From: Corydoras sp. C115
Lineage: Eukaryota; Chordata; Actinopteri; Siluriformes; Callichthyidae
Direction: 5' to 3'
Length of the DNA: 64,000 nucleotides
NCBI GenBank assembly: GCA_019802505.1
Contig: JAFMOC010000002.1
Coordinates: 5,502,501-5,566,500, forward strand
This document shows positions 58,701 to 64,000 of the stretch, in pieces (position 1 is the first letter of the stretch; each line of letters opens with the position of its first letter). Below the pieces are notes generated by a model. It was given only the letters and a program-made list of their open reading frames with translations. It did no database searches and had not been told where the DNA came from. The translations under genes were made by a program, and so were the position numbers.

Positions 58701-61700
58701 CTATATTCTAGTTCCTCTAACAGGTCTTTAATTTAAACATTTTCCTAAGTCAAGTCTTACAGTCAGAGTAAAAGCAGACTTTGGTAAACCACATTATTTC
58801 AGTAAAGTTTAGAATAGGTTTAAACCATATTCAGGGAACAGATCTTTATATGATGCGATTGCAATTTCTGTTAATAGTAATGGTAATATTTTAGTTTTTT
58901 GATATTAATAAAATTATGATGTAAATAGTACATAAGAATGTGATTGAAAACAGCACTTGTTCACAACGGATGTTTCCATTAGTTTCCAAAAAAAAATCAC
59001 CTGTTAATAGTAACAATTAACAAAGTCAAAAAAAAAAAATTGTGAAGAACCTAACCAGAACTAATATATTTGATCATCATATATGTTTAAAAGGTAATTT
59101 CTGCTGTTACATTGTTATTTAGATCTTGAGTAAACATTTCATTGTCTGTTTTGCTTGTGGAAGATGTATTGAATATGAAATATTTTAATTTATGTTATTT
59201 CAAAACTTTAATTCAACATGTTCTCTTACATGCTGCCGAATTCCAGGGATAAGGCACCTGATGGTTCGGTATGTCATTTTTCTCCCTTTTTTTTAAAACC
59301 TTTTTTTCAATCACTTATTTACAACTTATAATTGCATTGTTGTGAAGTTGTTGTGTTTTTTTTTTATTCCTAGATTAAGGTTGAAAACATCACCAAGCCT
59401 GTCATATTCAAAGGCCTTGCTCCCCGAGTAATTTTGTCAAACCACCTCCTGCCAAAAGGAACCAAGTCTAAGGTGAACCTTGGCGAACAGGGCCGACAGA
59501 AGGTGTCATTTAGCTTCAACCAGACAAAGAAGCCTCGGCAAAACGTGTTTCTTTCCGCATCTAGTCCAGAAAAAACAAGTGATATTACTTCTTCACTGCA
59601 AGCTGTTCCCACTAAAGAGGTGACCGCACGAGTTCCTGAAAGCAAAAAAGAACAAACAGAATGTTCTCCTTTAGCCTTTGTCAAAACAGAGCTCCCGGTG
59701 GTTCAACTCCCTGTAACCTATCCAATTAAAGCAAAACTTGACGCTGGCAAGGTACACTTCAAGAAACAGATTCTGAGTGTGTCTGTGATTGAGGAAGCTT
59801 CCACAATTACTACTGTTTCAGATGAGGCAGCTTCTGATGTTTTAATTAACCCTTTAGTAAGAACTGAAGTAGATGTATCTGTGGCTCAGTTTTACCAGAA
59901 TGTTATAACTGAAATTTCGGAAAAAGTTGATTATAAGGAAACCATTGTAGAGAAAACAGACTGTAACCTCAGCGGATCAACTGATTGCTCCCATTTTGGA
60001 AAAGAAACTAAAGAAAGCCCCAATCCTGAGCCTGATAACAATCCTCAGGATGAATCAGTTAATACTGTGTCTGAGTTTGTTGGAAATGCTGTTCAGTCAT
60101 TATCCAACCAAAAGCCAGAGGACCCCACAAATCTGAATAAATGTGACAGTCAAAATTTGGTTAAGAAATCCTCAGGTTCCAAACCAGAGGTCTCTGATAA
60201 ATTAAGGTCAGAGAGACGTGAAGAAGAAAAAGGGTCGTGTCGAAGTAAAACTGAGCGAGACACTAAGCACGGATCTTCTCGATCCTCTCATTCGGACCGG
60301 AGGCGGTCGAGGAGCCGGTCAAGATCTAGGTCGAGAGGTTCTCGGACTACTTCTTATTCCAGATCTGAGCGAATAAGAAGTGAAAGGCAGTCGCGATCAG
60401 ATAGATCACATTATCATGACTCTGAAAGGAGGTCTCATAGAAGTTCTCGCGAACGTAGACGCTCTCGCTCTCGAGGAGATGGCAGGTCTAGAGACAGCTC
60501 CGATTCTGATGAGGATCTTAGAAGACCAAGGGCACGTGGCCGTGACTCAAGTCGCTCCTCCACTTACTCTAGCACGCAACGAGACTCAAAGTCATCTTCT
60601 TACTCAAAATCTTACAGAGACTCAAAATCTATGGCTTTATCAGAGTCAGAGAAAAGAACCCACTATTCAAGAGTAGAAAGATCTGGACGAAGTCGTGACT
60701 CTGAACCTAGTAAAAGGAGCTCATCCGAGACTGAATCTAGTCATAAAAAGTTTAGTTCATATTCTAAATCAGATCGACACAGTAAATCATCCAGTATTGA
60801 AAATTCGAGATCTGAGAAAAAGATCTCGAAATATTGTGACAGCTCCCAGTCAGATGAGGAGCACAAAAGCAAACCTCCATCACAAGAATTAGAGAGGGTT
60901 GCTCAGCCACCTAAAAAAAATAACTTGGAGTCTTTAACTAGTGCGGTCAATATGGATGGAACTGCCTCAGCCAAATGTAATAGTAATATCAGTCTGCCTT
61001 TATTGAGCTCAGAAAAGGTCATGTTTCAGGAGGAACCCAACAAAACAGATTTTCTTTTTGAACATGAAGAAAATCATGAGTCAAAATTAACCAGGTGTTC
61101 TCCAACAAAGCTACAGGACATTTCAAATTCACAGCCATTTGTTGAACTCGAATGTGAAAATGCTGATGTACATAAAATTAAATATGTTGCTGTCAAAGAA
61201 GTTGAAGTTCTTAAAGAGGAACAGACGAATGTAACCAATGATGGTACACTTTGCAAAGCTAATGATTCTACGTACTCTAATGAGCCATCTTGTCCAGGCC
61301 ACACCCCCAGTCAGGACACAACAGGTTTATTGGCAGACACTCTTTCTGTGAAAGAATTACCACCTGGAGAATGCTTGAAATCCAACACTAAATTTGTTTC
61401 CCAGTTGCTCCTTAGTAACAAAATCAGTGAATCAACTGTGATGCCAATTGCCAGAATTTCTCACATAACTATGGAACAATTGATACTCAAGCCTGAACAG
61501 CCTAATGAAGGAGCAATGAAAAAGAGCAGTCAAGGTAAAAGGTCACGTTGGGACATTGTTGGGCAAGAAAACAGTGCCCTTAAGACAGCAAATCAAGATA
61601 CTGGCTGTGCTAAAAAAGCGGTCACTGTTAAGAAAATAGAATGTACAAATGCTAATCTTGATGAAATGCCCACAGTAAAGGATACATTAGCAATAGATTC

Positions 61701-63299
61701 CAAGTTAATAGTCGCTTCTAAGGAATTAACTCAGATGGCTGGGATGGTATTAGATTCTCAGAAAGAAAATGGTATTCCCTCACAGCCATCTTGTCTTGAT
61801 ACAAAACAAGACTTTAATCAAATTGGGCTTTACGCCAATGAGTCTTCTATGTGTCAGGTTCTTAAGGTCCCTTTCAGTCAGGATTGCAGCCCAGATGGGC
61901 CTCTTATTTTTGCTGACCCAACAGCTGACAATTCTCTGATCCTAAACAAAGATCTGTATAATCCTGTATGTCAAGAATCTGTGTCCAATTTTGATGGACA
62001 AAGCCACAGTGAGGAAAGTGAATCCGACAACTCTGAGTCCGAATCAGATGATGGACAGGTCTCATTAAAGCGGCTTCACTCTGTGGTGGTCGTCCCAAAA
62101 TCATCTACTGTTGCCCTTGAGACACCTGATCAGCCCAAAACATCACCTTACTCCATAATCCCATCTGGGCAACAGCAGCTTACTTATGTCGATGAGTCAA
62201 GTCAGGGGACAAACACAAAATGTCCAAGCAGTCTTGACTTGCATACCAGTTTTGAAAATTATTCATCAGAGAATAAAATATGTAATATCTCATCATTTGC
62301 TGATGTTTCGTTTCCGTCTTCTGTGCGAGTTCTCTACCAGTCACAGAGTAACATGGTTGACAGTACTAGCCAGTCCGAAGCAATAGCAGCACCAAGTCAC
62401 ATGAACACAATTTGCACTGACCAAGAAATACCAAAGACTTGTGCCTCAATTGAGCAGTCAACTCCATCCATTCAGGCAAACATCGCAACCAGTGTAGATT
62501 TAAATTGTCATTACCATGATAAACCAGATTCCTGGCAAGAAAGACTTAAAGCAGCTGAACACCATAAAAGCCTCAGCTGCTCCGAAGGTTTCAATACCCA
62601 GAATGGTTTCATCCCTGTTGGCAACTTTATCCAAATGGAGCAACCCAGCAGCACATGTCAGCATCCAGACAGTAGTCATAGCACCCAAAGGCCACCCCAG
62701 GATGAAATTGTGTCTACAGGGCAAGACAGTAGTTACTGTTTCCAAATCGCCTCTGAAAAGTCCAGACCAGTTAATGTACTTGTGCCCTCTCACTATCATG
62801 ATTCAGTCGGTCAAATTCACCCTGACTCTCTGACTAATGACAATGAGGAAGACTATCATAGTAAAGTGGCTGGGGTAGGTGGAGGAGTTGTGCATTTTAG
62901 TGAACCACTAGCTTTGTTAACTTTTGTCCAAGCTAATGAAATAAGCAGCAACTGCAACTTGGTCCCAGCTACCCCTGAGAACCAGGTAATTGCAGAAACA
63001 CCAACAGAAGACAACCAGAAGAACTATCGAAGCAAAGGCCCACCCAAGAAAAGACGACAAGAAATAGAGTCAGAATCAGACAATGAAGCAGATGCTGCAC
63101 ACGCTTGCAAGAGGGAATGCTTGGAGGACCGCAGAGACTCAAAAGAGACCAAGAGCTCTTCAGACCAACATGATGTACAACGCCCATTGCTTAGTCTTAA
63201 AGATTTTGTAGACCCTGCTACATGGAAAGAAAAGGCTAAGCAAAAACAGATGCCTCCTTACTTTGATCTCATTGAAGAAAACCTCTATCTGACTGAACG
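52710..63299 (+). CDS. setd2: Histone H3K36 methyltransferase SETD2, N-terminal part (exons 1-3)
   Basis: SETD2 trimethylates H3 Lys36 behind elongating RNA polymerase II. Exons: 52710-52744 (MEDLSELDRSAM), 59247-59268 (22 bp, DKAPDGS), 59374-63299 (3926 bp); GT-AG, phases fit, 1327 codons so far. Exon 3 opens IKVENITKPVIFKGLAPRVI, then LPKGTKSKVNLGEQGRQKVS, a block shared with human SETD2. Further landmarks: a long Ser/Arg/Asp-rich region at about residues 275-500, GKRSRWDIVGQ (about 738), RLHSVVVVPKSST (about 917), GPPKKRRQEIESESDNEAD (about 1238) and MPPYFDLIEENLYLTER at the exon end, the lead-in to the AWS domain. The donor is CG|GTTAGT at 63299-63300. AWS, SET, post-SET, SRI and WW parts lie beyond the window. 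The human gene also has one giant exon 3. The region is low-complexity and evolves fast, so identity rests on the conserved islands. Confidence 0.92.
53815..54170 (-). mobile_element. Full-length SINE copy
   Basis: (CCAT)n tail to GGCGGCACGG head. Exact 15-bp duplication TAGAAAGCTTTCCAT at 53800-53814 and 54171-54185. Confidence 0.93.
54255..54430 (-). mobile_element. Tc1-like transposase relic
   Basis: The minus strand near 54290-54335 reads AQNLNPSDHLWD, a decayed SPDLNPIEHLW block with the catalytic Glu replaced. The following part resembles the relic at 26815, so both may be of one family. Confidence 0.5.
57050..57410. mobile_element. Palindromic repeat element copy
   Basis: 'gtattagtgtattttgtggt', 'ggatctgacagaacagtgct' on the left; 'agcactgttctgtctgatcc', 'agtcgtacca' and 'aataatacctgctctttggt' on the right, partly inverse of each other. 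Same family as 22590-23045. Confidence 0.55.
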
Positions 63300-63642
63300 G
63301 TTAGTATTTCTTTTTTTAAATACATGTTCAGTTTTAGTTACTGTGCAAAAATGTAGAATGTTTCCCAAATTGCATCAACTTGTTGATAGATCTTTGCTGT
63401 CAAGGCAAGCTCAAGGTTTGACATGTTGTGTATTACAAGATGCTTTTCTCCTTAACATTATTGTACAGAGTGTTGATTGAGTTGCTGTGAATATCAGCTC
63501 AAACCAGTCAGATGTTCTCTCCTATCAACAAAGCATTCCAAACAACAAAGTATCTTAAATTCTCATACAAGCTCATCTGACACCAACAGACAAATTATGA
63601 AGATGCTGGTTCAACCCCATTCTTTTGGGATCAGTAAACATA
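63300..63642 (+). other. Start of setd2 intron 3
   Basis: Follows the donor GTTAGT. The open frame continues by chance to 63480, but the residues after LTER are not SETD2-like. No other feature before the transposon at 63643. Confidence 0.6.
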
Positions 63643-64000
63643 CGGTCAAGCCCGAAATTATTCATACCCCAGGCAAATTTTGACTTAAATTTACTTTTAT
63701 TCGACAGGCAATTTTATTTTTGACCTGAAAAGACACAGGCATCTCCCAGGAGATAATACGATGATGTACTGTATAAGAGACATCATTGTGGGAAAAATAT
63801 ATTTCTCAGCTTTTATTCACATTTGAACAAAAAGTGGCATGTCCAAAATTATTCATACCTTTCTCAATAATTAATAGAAAAGCCTTTATTAGCTATTACA
63901 GCAATCAAACACTTCCTGTAATTGCTGACCAGCTTTTTGCTCTGGCTGGGCCACTGCAAAACTTAAATATTTTTGTCTGTTAACCATTTCTTCATCACTT
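63643..64000. mobile_element. Left end of a Tc1-like transposon (runs off the window)
   Basis: Starts CGGTCAAGCCCGAAATTATT after TA at 63641-63642. A second 'ccaaaattattcatacc' block at 63844-63860 makes an IR/DR-type end of about 220 bp. Beyond it the minus strand encodes a piece like the C-terminus of a Tc1 transposase (…SWSAITGSVLIAVIANKG). The other end lies outside the window. Confidence 0.75.

Larger units (their letters stand above)
52745..59246 (+). other. Intron 1 of setd2
   Basis: 6.5 kb. The first kilobase is GC-rich (CpG-type promoter extension, to about 53400), then AT-rich. It contains a SINE (53815-54170), a Tc1 relic (54255-54430), a palindromic repeat copy (57050-57410) and otherwise nothing I recognise. 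Confidence 0.6.

Noticed and set aside
62500..62799. Minus-strand frames of 66-104 codons across setd2 exon 3
   Set aside because: Shadows of the long setd2 coding exon; no independent conservation or promoter.

Overview
This window is nuclear DNA of a ray-finned fish, most likely an ostariophysan. Evidence: spliced vertebrate genes with GT-AG introns, very AT-rich non-coding DNA, several generations of Tc1-like transposons, hAT-like elements, L2 and RTE LINE relics, and a dense tRNA-derived SINE. The species is not identifiable; 'ostariophysan' rests only on remembered repeat families.

Genes, left to right. (1) 2058-2312 (+): last exon of a DHHC palmitoyltransferase of the ZDHHC3/7 type. 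(2) 7341-10045 (-): complete five-exon stathmin-2 gene, 180 aa. (3) 14691-19767 (-): complete uridine phosphorylase, eight exons, 322 aa, with a Tc1-like element in its first large intron. (4) 25280-28023 (-): small five-exon homologue of human C8orf88, carrying an eIF4E-binding motif. (5) 36735-38585 (-): rbm12b-like protein with five RRMs in one coding exon and an untranslated first exon near 41.16 kb. (6) 45505-52161 (-): scattered exons of a divergent tubulin with stops and frame breaks, probably a decaying gene. (7) 52710 to beyond the window (+): N-terminal half of setd2 (small exon 1, 22-bp exon 2, 3.9-kb exon 3). Tubulin relic and setd2 are divergent across about 550 bp, a likely shared promoter.

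The rest is mostly mobile DNA. About 23 copies of one SINE family are present, full-length ones about 355 bp with A and B boxes and a (TGAA)n or (TGGA)n tail; many have exact 11-15 bp target-site duplications. At 41.83-42.68 kb two younger copies sit inside an older one; at 5.03-5.70 kb two tandem copies carry three copies of one target site; a 47-bp copy lies at 49271. Tc1-like elements range from apparently intact (43348-44862, 340-aa DD34E transposase, nested in a hAT-like element) through damaged (16958-18449; 29804-31427) to protein-level scraps. A further Tc1-like element starts at 63643 and runs off the window. Long (TA)n tracts occur at 28.3, 29.7, 31.4, 32.8 and 33.25 kb.

The genes do not form a pathway. 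One neighbour pair is notable: DHHC3/7-type enzymes are reported to palmitoylate stathmin-2, and here the two lie tail to tail 5 kb apart. All exon borders were set by reading splice sites and conserved protein; no alignment was run.
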